64,000 nucleotides of DNA, from positions 3,885,365-3,949,364 of the forward strand of contig NZ_MWQN01000001.1 in NCBI RefSeq assembly GCF_002024165.1. The letters run 5' to 3'. Numbering within the stretch: the stretch's first letter is position 1; each line of letters starts with the position of its first letter. Below the pieces are notes generated by a model that saw nothing but the letters and a program-made list of their open reading frames with translations, searched no databases and was not told the DNA's origin. Shown one piece after another: positions 25,550-38,755 of this stretch. The stretch is from Embleya scabrispora. GTDB lineage: Bacteria; Actinomycetota; Actinomycetes; Streptomycetales; Streptomycetaceae. Made by a program: the position numbers and the translations under genes.

Positions 25550-26370
25550 GGGGGTTGGGCGGGAGTTGGGGTCGGAACCGGATCTCGGTGGGTGGTTCTG
25601 GCTTTCGAGCTTCGGTGACCTGCGGTTTTACGTGGTCAGGGTGGAAAGTCGGGCGTCGAGCGCCGGTTTCGTGCGCTCCAACTCCCCAAGACCGCTGTGG
25701 AGCTCGGAACTACACAGCGGGCGTCGGCCTTGCGTGCTGCGAACTCAGAGGGAGACCGCCGAGGAGACCGAAGCCGCCCCGTGGGCGTCGAAACCGGATC
25801 CCGAGCCGCTCGAAAAGGCGACCTCTTGCACTGACCTGCGGTTTTCTCTCGCGCGACGGCTGCGGCACCCCACGGGATCCGGTTTCGTGAACCTCCGTCA
25901 CCCACCAAAGCCCGAAAACAGCCGGCCACCAACCCACTCGGGAAGGCCCCCGGCAGACCCGACCCGAGCCCCCAACCCTCCCCGCCGTTGCCAGCCGCTT
26001 TTCTCCGACCAACACACCCGCCTCGCCGAAAACCCCACCCATCTCCGACTCGGACCGGCCCGGGACCGGCCACCCGCAGCCCAAGGCGCAACGCCCGCCG
26101 AGGACTACCCGGCCCGCTCGGGAACGCAAGCCCGGCAGACCCGACCCGAGCCCCCTCCCGGGCCGCCGCCGTTGGCCGCTTTTCCGCGATCAACACACCC
26201 GCCTCGCCGAAAGCCCCAGGTCCCCGAGCCCCGCACGCCGGCGGCGGCCCACCCGGCGACTACGACCGACCCCAACCCGCCCGCCCCGGAAAGCACCCCG
26301 GCGGACTCGAGCCGGCCCCGGCCCATGACGCGCGTCGGCGCCGAGCCTCACCCCACCCGCCCGGATCGCG
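25550..26370. other. Non-coding island between oxidase gene and its fragment
   Basis: 821 bp without a supported gene. It contains a ~100-bp direct repeat (listed) and several scattered copies of short words such as GAAACCGGATCC and GACCTGCGGTTTT. The composition suggests remnants of decayed sequence. Confidence 0.5.
25935..26217. repeat. Pair of ~100-bp direct repeats
   Basis: Copy one at about 25935-26037 and copy two at about 26116-26217 share CGGCAGACCCGACCCGAGCC, then GCCGTTG.C.GCCGCTTTT, then CAACACACCCGCCTCGCCGA, in the same order and spacing, with small indels. Non-coding. Confidence 0.72.
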
Positions 26371-30514
<4,144 letters not shown>

Positions 30515-30572
30515 CTCGGATCAAGCAGCGCTGACTCGGATCAAGCAGCTCCGATCCACACCGACGGCGCGT

Positions 30573-30624
30573 GAACGGCCGCCGCCTCCGACGCCCCGAC
30601 GGGAGTCCGAGGCGGCGGCCGTTC
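30573..30624. terminator. Strong bidirectional terminator
   Basis: GAACGGCCGCCGCCTC (30573-30588) and GAGGCGGCGGCCGTTC (30609-30624) form a perfect 16-bp stem between serC and the convergent exported-protein gene. Just before it, GACTCGGATCAAGCAGC occurs twice in tandem (30515-30550). Confidence 0.92.
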
Positions 30625-30629
30625 GGCGC

Positions 30630-31679
30630 TCAGTCCCGGTTCCGCCGCCGACCGAGTCGGCGATACGCGAAGAACAGCAGCACCAGACCCGCCACCGCGA
30701 CGAGCCCCGGCCCGTACGTCTTGGTCTTGTCGGCGGCGGAATCGCCGTCGCCTTCGGCACTGCCGCCCGTACTGCCCGCCTCGTCCGACTTCGCGTCCGA
30801 CTTCGCCCCGCCGCCCGGGGCGTTGCGTACCGAGTCGGGTCGGTTGTCGCCCTTGAGCTCGACCCGGCGCACCTGGCTGCCCTTGCCCTCGCTGCCGAAC
30901 AGCAGCGTCCGGCCGTCCGCGCTCCACGCCACCGACTCGCCCTGGCGCTGGAGCGGCACGCTGACCGGACCCACCTGCTTGCCCGGCGCGGAGAACACGG
31001 TGGCGGAGAAGTAGCCGCGCAGCACGAACCGCGACCCGTCGGGGGCGAACGCGCCGTCGGTCACCGTCGAGTCGCCGGCGGCGATCCGCCGGAACGTGTT
31101 GATCCCGGTGGCGGACAACTGCTCCGGCTGCTCGTAGAGCCCGCCGTCGGACTCCTTGCTGGCGATGTAGAGCTTGTTCGTCCTCGGGTCCATCAGCATC
31201 GCCTCGGCGTCGCGCGGCCCGTTGTCGTACTTCACCCGGAACTTGGTCGGCTTGACCGTCGCGTCGGCCAGTGTCGCGGGTTCGGCGAAGCGGTAGATCC
31301 ACACCTCGGGCCACTTGCCGTGGAAGTTGTCGCCGATGTCGCCGACGAACACCGCCGGCTTGCCCGCGTCGTCCTTGCCGACCGTGATCGCTTCCCAGTC
31401 CCGCGCGTCCACGCCCGACAGCGTGATGGTCGCCTTGGTGGCGCCGTCCTTGCCGATCGCGTAGATCCTGGGCGAGTCCCCGCTGTCGTTGTGCGTCCAG
31501 TAGACGTCGGGATGTTGCGCGCTGGCCACCAGGCCGCTGGATTCGCCGATGCGCTCGTCCTTGATGGTGAACGCCACATCGGAATCGGCCGTCGCCGCCG
31601 CGGGCAGCGCGACCACCAGGGCCAGGGCCGCCGGGAGCGCGCCCAGGACGCGCAGCCGGCCTCGTATCACGCGCTTCAC
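30630..31679 (-). CDS. Exported beta-propeller-like protein with C-terminal membrane anchor
   Basis: About 349 residues. It has a signal peptide (RLRVLGALPAALALVVALPAAATADS), then a region with repeated propeller-like strands (SGLVASAQHPDVYWTHNDSGDSPRIYAI, DWEAITVGKDD, RDAEAMLMDPRTNKLYIASKE, GESVAWSADGRTLLFGSEG). A Gly/Ser/Asp-rich linker follows, then a terminal helix LVAVAGLVLLFFAYRRLGRRRNRD that anchors it. It resembles the streptomycete 'WD40/phytase-like' secreted proteins. The GTG at 31679 is chosen because the signal peptide begins there. Activity unknown. Confidence 0.75.
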   Translation of the reverse strand: MKRVIRGRLRVLGALPAALALVVALPAAATADSDVAFTIKDERIGESSGLVASAQHPDVYWTHNDSGDSPRIYAIGKDGATKATITLSGVDARDWEAITVGKDDAGKPAVFVGDIGDNFHGKWPEVWIYRFAEPATLADATVKPTKFRVKYDNGPRDAEAMLMDPRTNKLYIASKESDGGLYEQPEQLSATGINTFRRIAAGDSTVTDGAFAPDGSRFVLRGYFSATVFSAPGKQVGPVSVPLQRQGESVAWSADGRTLLFGSEGKGSQVRRVELKGDNRPDSVRNAPGGGAKSDAKSDEAGSTGGSAEGDGDSAADKTKTYGPGLVAVAGLVLLFFAYRRLGRRRNRD

Positions 31680-31834
31680 GCGTACCGCCGTGTCATGGGT
31701 CCAGCCTGCCGGCCCGGTCCGGGCTCCCGTTCGACTCCTCCGGTCAATTTGCGACAGCTCGGCCGAATCCATTGCGGTTGCCGTGGATCGGGGATGGGAT
31801 GGGGGCTCGTGGGCGTCGGCATCGGGAGTCTTCC

Positions 31835-32581
31835 ATGACACTGATCAAGGCCTGTCTGAACGGAACGCGGCGCCCCGAGGAGCACCCGGCGCTACCGCTG
31901 ACCCCGGCGCAGATCGCCGCGGACAGTCGGGCCGCGGTGGCCGCGGGGGCGTCCATCGTGCATGTGCATCCGCGGGATCGCCGGGGCCGCGAGAGTCTGG
32001 CGCCGGACGTGCTGACCTCGGTGGTCCGGGCGATCCGGGGCGCGGCGCCCGGTGTGCCGATCGGGGTGAGCACCGGTGCGTGGATCGAGGCGGACGCGGC
32101 CGCCCGGCTGGCCTCGGTGCGCTCCTGGACGGTGCTGCCCGACCTGGCCTCGGTCAATCTGGCCGAGGAGGGCTCGGTCGAACTCGCGTACACGCTGGCG
32201 CACCTGGGGGTCGGGGTCGAGGCGGGGGTGTGGACGGAGGCCGACGCGGAGTTGCTGGTCGAGCGGGAGTTGGCCGCGGTGTGCACGCGGATCCTGATCG
32301 AGGTCGAGGGCGTCGAACCGGGGGACGCGCTGGACGAGGCGGGGCGGATCCTGGCGGTCCTGGATCGGTACGAGGTCGCGGTGCCGCGTCTGCTGCACGG
32401 CGCCGACGCGTCCGCGTGGCCGCTGCTCGACGCGGCGATCGCGGCCGGTCTGGACACCCGGATCGGGCTGGAGGACACCCTGCTCGACCCGGACGGCCGT
32501 CGGGTCCCGGGCAACGCGGCGCTGGTACGGATCGCCGCCGACCGGGCCCACGCGGCCCGCCCGGCGGGGAACCCGCGCTGA
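31835..32581 (+). CDS. Beta-keto acid cleavage enzyme family protein (BKACE, DUF849)
   Basis: 248-residue TIM-barrel protein of the BKACE family, which condenses beta-keto acids with acetyl-CoA and cleaves them. Characteristic parts are the opening IKACLNGTRRP (about 4-14), AGASIVHVHPRD with the zinc-binding His pair (about 38-49), PIGVSTGAWIE, and TRIGLEDTLLDPDG near the end, with the catalytic-region Glu. It is shorter than the ~280-residue prototype. GGGAG lies 6 nt before the ATG. Substrate unknown. Confidence 0.85.
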   Translation: MTLIKACLNGTRRPEEHPALPLTPAQIAADSRAAVAAGASIVHVHPRDRRGRESLAPDVLTSVVRAIRGAAPGVPIGVSTGAWIEADAAARLASVRSWTVLPDLASVNLAEEGSVELAYTLAHLGVGVEAGVWTEADAELLVERELAAVCTRILIEVEGVEPGDALDEAGRILAVLDRYEVAVPRLLHGADASAWPLLDAAIAAGLDTRIGLEDTLLDPDGRRVPGNAALVRIAADRAHAARPAGNPR

Positions 32582-32650
32582 CCAAAGGTGTCGGCGCCGG
32601 CCGGACCGGCCTCGCCGGGTCGGGGGCTCACGAGCCCTCGACGCCCCGCC

Positions 32651-32737
32651 CTACCGCATCAACGCGCCGATGATCACGGCGATGAGCAGGAGGGCCAGAG
32701 TGGCCGTGACGACGCGGGTTCGGGTGCGGGGATTCAC
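32651..32737 (-). CDS. 28-residue single-helix membrane peptide
   Basis: GTG at 32737, stop at 32651. The peptide has a basic head (NPRTRTR) followed by one strongly hydrophobic stretch (VVTATLALLLIAVIIGALM) and a terminal Arg. Very short single-helix proteins of this form are annotated in streptomycetes. The ribosome-binding site is poor, so this could be chance. Confidence 0.42.
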   Translation of the reverse strand: MNPRTRTRVVTATLALLLIAVIIGALMR

Positions 32738-32827
32738 GCCTCAGAGCCTACGCGGCGCGAACGCCCGGCCGAATTCCGGTCGGCCGCTCGCGCCGCGGGG
32801 TCCGCGGGCCCGCCCCGAGTCGTCGGG

Positions 32828-33601
32828 TCAGACCATGGAGGCGGCCAGGCGGCGACGGAAGGCCGCGAGCACGGTGCGGTCGCCGGTTCGCGAGACGACC
32901 GTGCCGGGCCGCCGGCCCCACAGGTAGAGCAGCAGTTCGGCGGGCTCGCCCGTCACCGCCGCGTCGGAGAAGCCCGGCTCGCGGGAGATGCTGACGCCAC
33001 CGCGCCGCATGGTCAGCCGCCAGTGGTGCCGGTTGCTGTGTACGCCGATGGTGCGCCCGCTCGCGCCGTCGCGTGCGCCCCCGTCGTAGTGCGCCGGGAG
33101 CAGTACGCCCAGCACCTCGTCGATGCCGTCCAGGGCCTGCTGGGCGTCCAGCGGTCCCGGAGTGCCGACCGCCATCTCGATGTCGGCCCGGTGTACCGCC
33201 GCCTCGCGCGCCATTCGGCGGACCAGGAAGCCGGCCGTGCCCGGCCCGGGCCCGTCGCTCTCCAGGACCTCCGGGGCGGCGGTCTCGGGCAGGTCCGCCT
33301 CGACCGGGTCGCACGGGTCCCGCCTGGCCATTTCCGCCACGAGCGCGGCGTGCGCCCGGGTGTAGGTGTCGAGCAGATCCCCCTTGCCGTTCGGGTCGCC
33401 CGGCTGTGGGCGGCCCTCCGGACGACCGTCCGAGCGCAGTTGCCCGGTGGCGTCGGTGTACATGAGCACGGAATGTCGTACGACGTCGGCGACCGTCCAA
33501 CCGGGACAGGACGGTACCGGCGCGTCCATGTCCGTGACGGCCGCCTGGCCCAGGCGGAGGCCCTCCGCCTGGAACAGGTGCTGGAACCGCACGTAGTCCA
33601 T
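32828..33601 (-). CDS. Maleylpyruvate isomerase-family mycothiol-dependent enzyme
   Basis: 257-residue protein of the MDMPI/DinB-like four-helix family. The N-terminal domain has the usual VPSCPGWTVADVVRH (about 29-43, metal His) and the later HRADIEMAVG (about 137-146). The C-terminal ~90 residues form the MDMPI C domain (ELLLYLWGRR). These enzymes use mycothiol as thiol cofactor in isomerisation or detoxification. The ATG at 33601 is supported by the conserved start. It stands alone. The specific reaction is unknown. Confidence 0.85.
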   Translation of the reverse strand: MDYVRFQHLFQAEGLRLGQAAVTDMDAPVPSCPGWTVADVVRHSVLMYTDATGQLRSDGRPEGRPQPGDPNGKGDLLDTYTRAHAALVAEMARRDPCDPVEADLPETAAPEVLESDGPGPGTAGFLVRRMAREAAVHRADIEMAVGTPGPLDAQQALDGIDEVLGVLLPAHYDGGARDGASGRTIGVHSNRHHWRLTMRRGGVSISREPGFSDAAVTGEPAELLLYLWGRRPGTVVSRTGDRTVLAAFRRRLAASMV

Positions 33602-33709
33602 TCGTCAAGGATTCCAGCGGTTCGGGTGACGTGTCGATGGCCTGCGTCACCCCAGAGCGTGAATCCCGTGTCAAGAAAAGGTGTGTCGCACAGATGTGCT
33701 GACTCTGTG

Positions 33710-35092
33710 TCAGATCTTGACCGCAGGATTGCCGAACCCCGACCGTGTCGCCGTGACGCCGGCGCCGGCGGGGGTCGTCGGAACGGTTGGAGAAGCGGCG
33801 GCGGTCGGAGCGGTGGCCGGCGCGGTGGTCGGAGCGGTCGCGGCGGCCGGGCGCAACGCGCGCACCATCGCGCGCGGCCGCAGCCGGATCCCGCTGTGCC
33901 GGGCCAGCAGTGCACCGACCGTGAGCGCGGCGATCAGCGAGATCAGCCCGCCCGCGAACAACCCGACGCGCGGACCGAAGCTCTCCGCGAGCCAGCCGAT
34001 CAGCGGGCCGCCCAGCGGAGTGCCGCCCATGAAGACGAGCATGTAGATGCCCATCACCCGACCGCGCATCGCCGGATCGCTGCCCAACTGCACGGTGGAG
34101 TTCGCCGCCGTGTTGAACGTCAGACCGGCGATCCCGATCGGTACGAGCAGCAGCGCGAAGCTCCAGTAGCCCGGCATGAACGCGGCGGCCGTCTCCAGCA
34201 GGCCGAACACGATGGCCGCGCCGACCAGTACCCGCAGCCGGGTGCGCCCGCGCTTGGCCGCGAGCAGCGCGCCCGCCAGCGAGCCGACCGCGAACACCGT
34301 GTTGAGCAGCCCGAACGAACCGGGCCCGGCGTGGAAGACGTTGTTGGAGAACCCCGCGAGGGTCACCGCGAAGTTGAAGCCGAAGGTGCCGATGAACCCG
34401 ACCAGGGCGATCGCCACCAGCAGATCGGGCCGCCCGCGCACATAGCGCAGCCCCTCCCGCAACTGGCCCTTCTCGCGCGGCACCACCGGCATCGTGCGCA
34501 GTTCCGCCTCGCGCATGGCCAGCAGGCCGAGCAGGACCGCGATGTAGGACACCGCGTTGAGCGCGAAGACCCAGCCGGTGCCGATCGCGGTGATCAGCAG
34601 ACCGCCGACGGCGGGGCCGACGATGCGGGCGAGCTGGAAGTTGGCCGAGTTCAGGCTGACCGCGTTGGCCAAGTCCTTGCGCCCGACCATCTCGATCACG
34701 AAGGACTGCCGGGCCGGGTTGTCCACGGCGGTGGCCAGGCCCAGACCGAAGGCGAGCAGCCATACGTGCCAGACCTCGACCGCGCCGCTCAGCACCAGGA
34801 CGGCCATCACGGCGGCGAGCAGGCCCATCACGGTCTGCGTACCGATCAGCAACACACGCTTGCGGTAGCGATCCGCGATCACCCCGCCCCACAGGCCGAA
34901 CAGCAGCATGGGCAGGAACTGCAGGCCCGTGGTCACGCCCAGCGCGGTGGTACTGCCGGTGAGCTGCAACACCAGCCAGTCCTGCGCGATGCGCTGCATC
35001 CACGTGCCGGTGTTCGACACGGTCTGGCCGGCGGCGAACAGTCTGAAGTTGCGGTTTCGTAGTGATGAGAAAGTGCCGGCTGTCGCCGCCAC
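33710..35092 (-). CDS. MFS exporter (EntS/MFS_3 type)
   Basis: 460-residue transporter with about twelve membrane helices. The start SLRNRNFRLFAAGQTVSNTGTWMQ and the loop GGVIADRYRKRVLL are typical of the EntS-like efflux branch. The GTG at 35092 has AAGGGGGAG immediately upstream and is preferred to the ATG at 35137. It follows a MarR regulator by 93 bp in the same direction. Probably a drug or metabolite exporter derepressed by the MarR ligand. The C-terminus has a low-complexity Ala/Thr-rich tail. Confidence 0.87.
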   Translation of the reverse strand: MAATAGTFSSLRNRNFRLFAAGQTVSNTGTWMQRIAQDWLVLQLTGSTTALGVTTGLQFLPMLLFGLWGGVIADRYRKRVLLIGTQTVMGLLAAVMAVLVLSGAVEVWHVWLLAFGLGLATAVDNPARQSFVIEMVGRKDLANAVSLNSANFQLARIVGPAVGGLLITAIGTGWVFALNAVSYIAVLLGLLAMREAELRTMPVVPREKGQLREGLRYVRGRPDLLVAIALVGFIGTFGFNFAVTLAGFSNNVFHAGPGSFGLLNTVFAVGSLAGALLAAKRGRTRLRVLVGAAIVFGLLETAAAFMPGYWSFALLLVPIGIAGLTFNTAANSTVQLGSDPAMRGRVMGIYMLVFMGGTPLGGPLIGWLAESFGPRVGLFAGGLISLIAALTVGALLARHSGIRLRPRAMVRALRPAAATAPTTAPATAPTAAASPTVPTTPAGAGVTATRSGFGNPAVKI

Positions 35093-35185
35093 GGGCTCCC
35101 CCTTCGTCGTACGGATCGGCCGAGGCCGGATGTGCATCCGTCCCTGAACCGAACCGACCGCGACGCGGGGCGCGCCGCGCGCCTG

Positions 35186-35617
35186 CTACGCCTGCGCCAG
35201 TTTCTCCAGCACCGGCAGGGCCGCGCGCAACGCCTCGTTCTCCTCCGGCGTGAGCCGCGCCAGGTGTTCCGCCAGCCAGGCGTTGCCCAGTCGGCGGTTC
35301 TCCTCCACCACGGCGGCGGCGGGCTCGGTCGCGGAGACCACGACCTGCCTGCGGTCGTCGGGGTGCGGCTCGCGCCGGACCAGGCCGCGCTCCTCCAGGC
35401 CGGCGATCACCCGGGTCATCGACGGCGGCTGCACCTTCTCCTGCCGGGCGAGTTCGCCCGGAGTCATGGCGCCGCGCACGACGAGCACGGTCAACACCGA
35501 GAGCTGTGTGGGGCTCAGCGTCTCGTCGGCCCGCTGGTTGCGCAGGCGACGAGAGAGTTTCAGCACCGAGGCACGGAGGGCTGCCACCGTGGCACGGTCG
35601 GGTTCGGACGGGGACAC
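35186..35617 (-). CDS. MarR family transcriptional regulator
   Basis: 143-residue winged-helix repressor. The DNA-binding part (LSPTQLSVLTVL...MTPGELARQEKVQPPSMTRVIAGLEERGLVRREPHPDDRRQ, about 34-92) is a textbook MarR fold, including the DDRR wing. The GTG at 35617 is used. It is transcribed ahead of the MFS exporter and probably represses both. A TTAGC-n16-GCTAA inverted repeat lies 6-31 bp upstream of its start. Ligand unknown. Confidence 0.9.
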   Translation of the reverse strand: MSPSEPDRATVAALRASVLKLSRRLRNQRADETLSPTQLSVLTVLVVRGAMTPGELARQEKVQPPSMTRVIAGLEERGLVRREPHPDDRRQVVVSATEPAAAVVEENRRLGNAWLAEHLARLTPEENEALRAALPVLEKLAQA

Positions 35618-36190
35618 GTTTTTAGCTTAACTCTTTACTCTCGCTAACTTCCAATGCTTTCCCCACCGGGGATATTCCGGCACCCCGGAACGCCCGCCGC
35701 AGCGACGGAACGAACCCACCTGGAGGGGACAAAACCGAGGCAACCGAAACGCGCCCGACCGAAGCGAGCGCAGGTGGGCGGGGGCGGGGGCGGGGGCGCG
35801 GGGCACGAGGCAGAGCGCGTGGCCGACGTAGGCGTGATGTGGACCCCGGGCGAGCGGGCCCGGCGTGGGGCGGGCGGCGGGTGTGGGCAGCACGGGTGCC
35901 GGTCGGCGACTGCGCGTGGGCGGGTGCGGGTGGGCGGGTGCGGGTGGTGCTCCTGCCGGGCGTGAGGCAGAGCGGGGTCGGCCGATGCAGGCCCGAAGCC
36001 GGGCGCCGCGGGGTGGGCGGGGTGGGGCGGATGCCGCGCAGGCGGTGAGGGCTCGGCACCGGTGTGAAGCGAGGCGGGCGGCGGTCCGTGCGGGTTGGGT
36101 GCCCGGGGCGTTCCGCACGACCTGTGTGGGCGGGGGTGTCGGTGGGGAGTGGGGCCGGGCGGGCTTCGGGGGTGCCGCGCGGGCTGTGGG
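35618..36190. other. Long gap with G-rich simple repeats
   Basis: 573 bp. The first 30 bp are AT-rich and hold the candidate MarR operator and promoter. From about 35770 to 35960 there are short G-rich repeats (GGGGGCGGGGGC and GGTGCGGGTGGGCGG). No supported gene; the NCS2 permease gene ends at the right edge. Confidence 0.5.
35623..35648. promoter_or_regulatory. Candidate MarR operator/promoter
   Basis: TTAGC (35623-35627) and GCTAA (35644-35648) flank 16 bp of AT-rich sequence immediately upstream of the marR start. The segment is strikingly AT-rich for this genome. The match to an actual MarR site is inferred from position only. Confidence 0.4.
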
Positions 36191-37645
36191 CTACTTGACG
36201 CCGAGTACCTGTTCGATCGGGTCGATGGCGAAGTGGACCACGAACAGGGCCGAGACGATCCACAGGAGCAGCGGGATCTCCCGGGCTTTGCCGACCGCCG
36301 TGCGCAGCACCACGTACAGGATGAAGCCGGCGCCGATCCCGGTGGTGATGCTGTACGTGAACGGCATCAGCGCGATCGTCACGAACGCCGGGGCGGCGAC
36401 CGTCAGGTCGTCCCACTCGATGTGCTTGATCTGGGTCATCATCAGCGCGCCGACCACCACGAGCGCCGGCGTCGCGGCCTGCGCGGGCACCAGCTTGGCC
36501 AGCGGGGTGAACAGCAGCGCGAGCGCGAACAGGCCGCCGGTGACCAGGTTGGCGAGTCCGGTCCGGGCGCCCTCGCCGACCCCGGCGGTGGATTCCACGA
36601 AGACCGTGTTGGACGACGCGGAGGCACCGCCGCCGGCGATCGCGCCGACCGACTCGACGGTCAGGATCCGGCCCAGGCCCGGCACCTTGCCCCGCTCGTC
36701 GAGCAGCCCGGCCTCGCGGCTGACGCCGATGATCGTGCCCATGCCGTCGAAGAAGTTGGACAGCAGCAGGGTGAAGATCAGCAACGACGCGGTGATGAAG
36801 CCGACCCGGCCGAAGGCGCCGAAGAGGTCGACGTCGCCGATCAGCCCGAAGTCCGGCGTGTCCACCACACCGTTCGCCTCGGGCGCGGTCAGCCCCCACG
36901 CCGCCTTGTCCAGGCCGGCGGCGTGGTGCACGATCACGGCGAGCACCGTCGAGGCGACCATGCCGATCAGGATCGCGCCGGGCACCTTCCGTACCACCAG
37001 CACGAACGTGAGCAGCAGCCCGAAGCAGAAGATCGCCGCCGGCCAGCCCTCGAGCGTGCCGCCCGCGCCGAGCGCGACCGGGACGGTGGAGTTCGCCTTG
37101 TCCGGCACGCGCGTCACGATGCCCGCGCTGACCAGGCCGACCAGGGTGACGAACAGGCCGATGCCGACCCCGATCGCCTGCTTGAGCACCAGCGGGATGG
37201 CGTTCATGATCGCCTCGCGCAACCCGGTGGCGGCCAGGATCAGCAGGCCGACGCCCTCCAGTACGACCAGGCCCATCGCCTCGTCCCAGGTCGTCTGCGG
37301 CGCGATCTGGAACGCGACCATCGCGTTGATCCCGAGCCCGGCGGCCAGCGCGAGCGGCATGTTGCCGATCAGGCCCATCAGGATGGTCATCACGGCGGCG
37401 ACCAGCACCGTCGCGGTGACCAACTGCGGCTGGGACAGGTGGTTGCCGAACTTGTCGGTCGCGCTGCCGAGGATGATCGGATTCAGCACGATGATGTAGG
37501 CCATCGCGAAGAACGTGGCGAGCCCGCCGCGGATCTCCCGCAGCGGCGACGAGCCGCGCTCGGAGATCTTGAAGAAGCGGTCGAGGCCGTTCCTCGGCGT
37601 GGCGGGGACCTCGGGGACGGTCACGGCGGGGGCCTGGCGGGGCAT
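36191..37645 (-). CDS. NCS2 purine permease (AzgA/GhxP type)
   Basis: 484-residue transporter with 12-14 membrane segments. Markers are LDRFFKISERGSSPLREIRGG at the N-terminus, FFAMAYIIVLNP (helix 1), LAAGLGINAMVAF (helix 3) and the substrate-site region FFDGMGTIIGVSREAG and ASASSNTVFVESTAGVGEGARTGLANLVTG. These place it in the adenine/guanine/hypoxanthine branch of NCS2, as proton symporter. The ATG at 37645 has GAGGA 6 nt upstream. It is divergent from the DUF2530 gene. Confidence 0.9.
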   Translation of the reverse strand: MPRQAPAVTVPEVPATPRNGLDRFFKISERGSSPLREIRGGLATFFAMAYIIVLNPIILGSATDKFGNHLSQPQLVTATVLVAAVMTILMGLIGNMPLALAAGLGINAMVAFQIAPQTTWDEAMGLVVLEGVGLLILAATGLREAIMNAIPLVLKQAIGVGIGLFVTLVGLVSAGIVTRVPDKANSTVPVALGAGGTLEGWPAAIFCFGLLLTFVLVVRKVPGAILIGMVASTVLAVIVHHAAGLDKAAWGLTAPEANGVVDTPDFGLIGDVDLFGAFGRVGFITASLLIFTLLLSNFFDGMGTIIGVSREAGLLDERGKVPGLGRILTVESVGAIAGGGASASSNTVFVESTAGVGEGARTGLANLVTGGLFALALLFTPLAKLVPAQAATPALVVVGALMMTQIKHIEWDDLTVAAPAFVTIALMPFTYSITTGIGAGFILYVVLRTAVGKAREIPLLLWIVSALFVVHFAIDPIEQVLGVK

Positions 37646-37822
37646 GCGAATCCTCGGAGCGTGGGAACGGGTAGTCAAGACACGCACACGGCACGAGGGG
37701 GACGCGTGCCGGGAGACCCCAAAAGGGTGCCAGAGACCACAGCCGAAACGGGAACCGGTCTCTCCGCTTGTGCGTCGGGGCGTGCGCCGGCCCGGTGCGG
37801 CCCGCCAAGTAGCCTTGTTTTC

Positions 37823-38650
37823 GTGAGCAGGCACGGGAGCGGGAAACGACGGCGCACCTCGCCGGATCCGGACGACACGGGCGTGGCGCGGACGGATTCG
37901 GCCGCGACGCCGGATCCGGTCGACGACACGTTCGACGCGGGCGCCCCCGACAGCGGTGAATACGCGGCGCACGGGAGCGAGCCCTACCCGGCGACGGATT
38001 ACGGCACGGCGGACTACGGCTCCTCGGACTACGGCCCCTCGGACTACGGCTCGGCGGATTACGGATCCGGGCAGTACACCGCGACGTCAGGCGAGTACGC
38101 CGCGACCTCCGGGGAGTACGCCTCCACCTCCGGGGAGTACACCGCCGCGAATTCCGCCGACTACCCGCAGACCGACTACGCGGCCCCCGAGGCGGCCTAC
38201 GGCTCCGGCGGCTACCGGGCCGCCGTACCGAACTTCGAGCCCGACGCGTACGACTCCGGGAACCACACGACGCCCGAGTACGGCGCGAGCGCCTACGACC
38301 CGGCGACCGACCCGGCCCTGGGCGGGGGAACCGCCGAGCTCGCCGCCGTCACCGATGCCGTGGAGCCTGCCGGTGGCGCCGACGGGCCCGCGCCGTCCGC
38401 CGACCGGGAACCGTCCGACGCGGACACCGGTATGCGGCCCGCCCCGCCCCCGCTCGAAGGCGACATCATCAAGCTCGTCGCCGTCGGCAGCGTGATCTGG
38501 TTCGCGTTGTTCGTGGTCGCCTGGTTCATGCGCGACTCGCTCACCGACGACGGTCGCGACTGGTGGCCGTGGTGCGCGCTGGCCGGCTCGGGCCTGGGCC
38601 TGTTCGGCCTCTGGTACTGCCGCCACCTGCAGAGCGCGCGCGACGACTAG
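37823..38650 (+). CDS. DUF2530 membrane protein with Tyr/Gly-rich repeat tail
   Basis: 275 residues. The C-terminal ~80 are the DUF2530 domain with two membrane helices (IKLVAVGSVIWFALFVVAWF and WWPWCALAGSGLGLFGLWY). The N-terminal ~190 residues are disordered and acidic, with repeats of the type DYG(S/T)(A/S) around residues 55-77 and SGEY(A/T) around 80-110. DUF2530 proteins normally lack such a long tail. The GTG at 37823 is used. Function unknown; the repeats resemble segments that form weak multivalent contacts, which is speculation. Confidence 0.8.
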   Translation: MSRHGSGKRRRTSPDPDDTGVARTDSAATPDPVDDTFDAGAPDSGEYAAHGSEPYPATDYGTADYGSSDYGPSDYGSADYGSGQYTATSGEYAATSGEYASTSGEYTAANSADYPQTDYAAPEAAYGSGGYRAAVPNFEPDAYDSGNHTTPEYGASAYDPATDPALGGGTAELAAVTDAVEPAGGADGPAPSADREPSDADTGMRPAPPPLEGDIIKLVAVGSVIWFALFVVAWFMRDSLTDDGRDWWPWCALAGSGLGLFGLWYCRHLQSARDD

Positions 38651-38737
38651 GGTGCGCCGGCCGGCCCTCCCCCGTTCCGGACGTCCGGTGAATGTGCTCG
38701 ACGACCCGCCCCGAATAACCACAAAATCCGACATTCA

Positions 38738-38752
38738 CTGACGTAACGTCAG
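38738..38752. promoter_or_regulatory. Perfect palindrome CTGACGT-A-ACGTCAG over the ribosome-binding site
   Basis: 15-bp palindrome ending 3 bp before the P-type ATPase start. The right arm supplies the AGGG used as Shine-Dalgarno sequence. A repressor bound here would block transcription or translation initiation. The DNA-binding family is not determined. Confidence 0.6.
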
Positions 38753-38755
38753 GGT

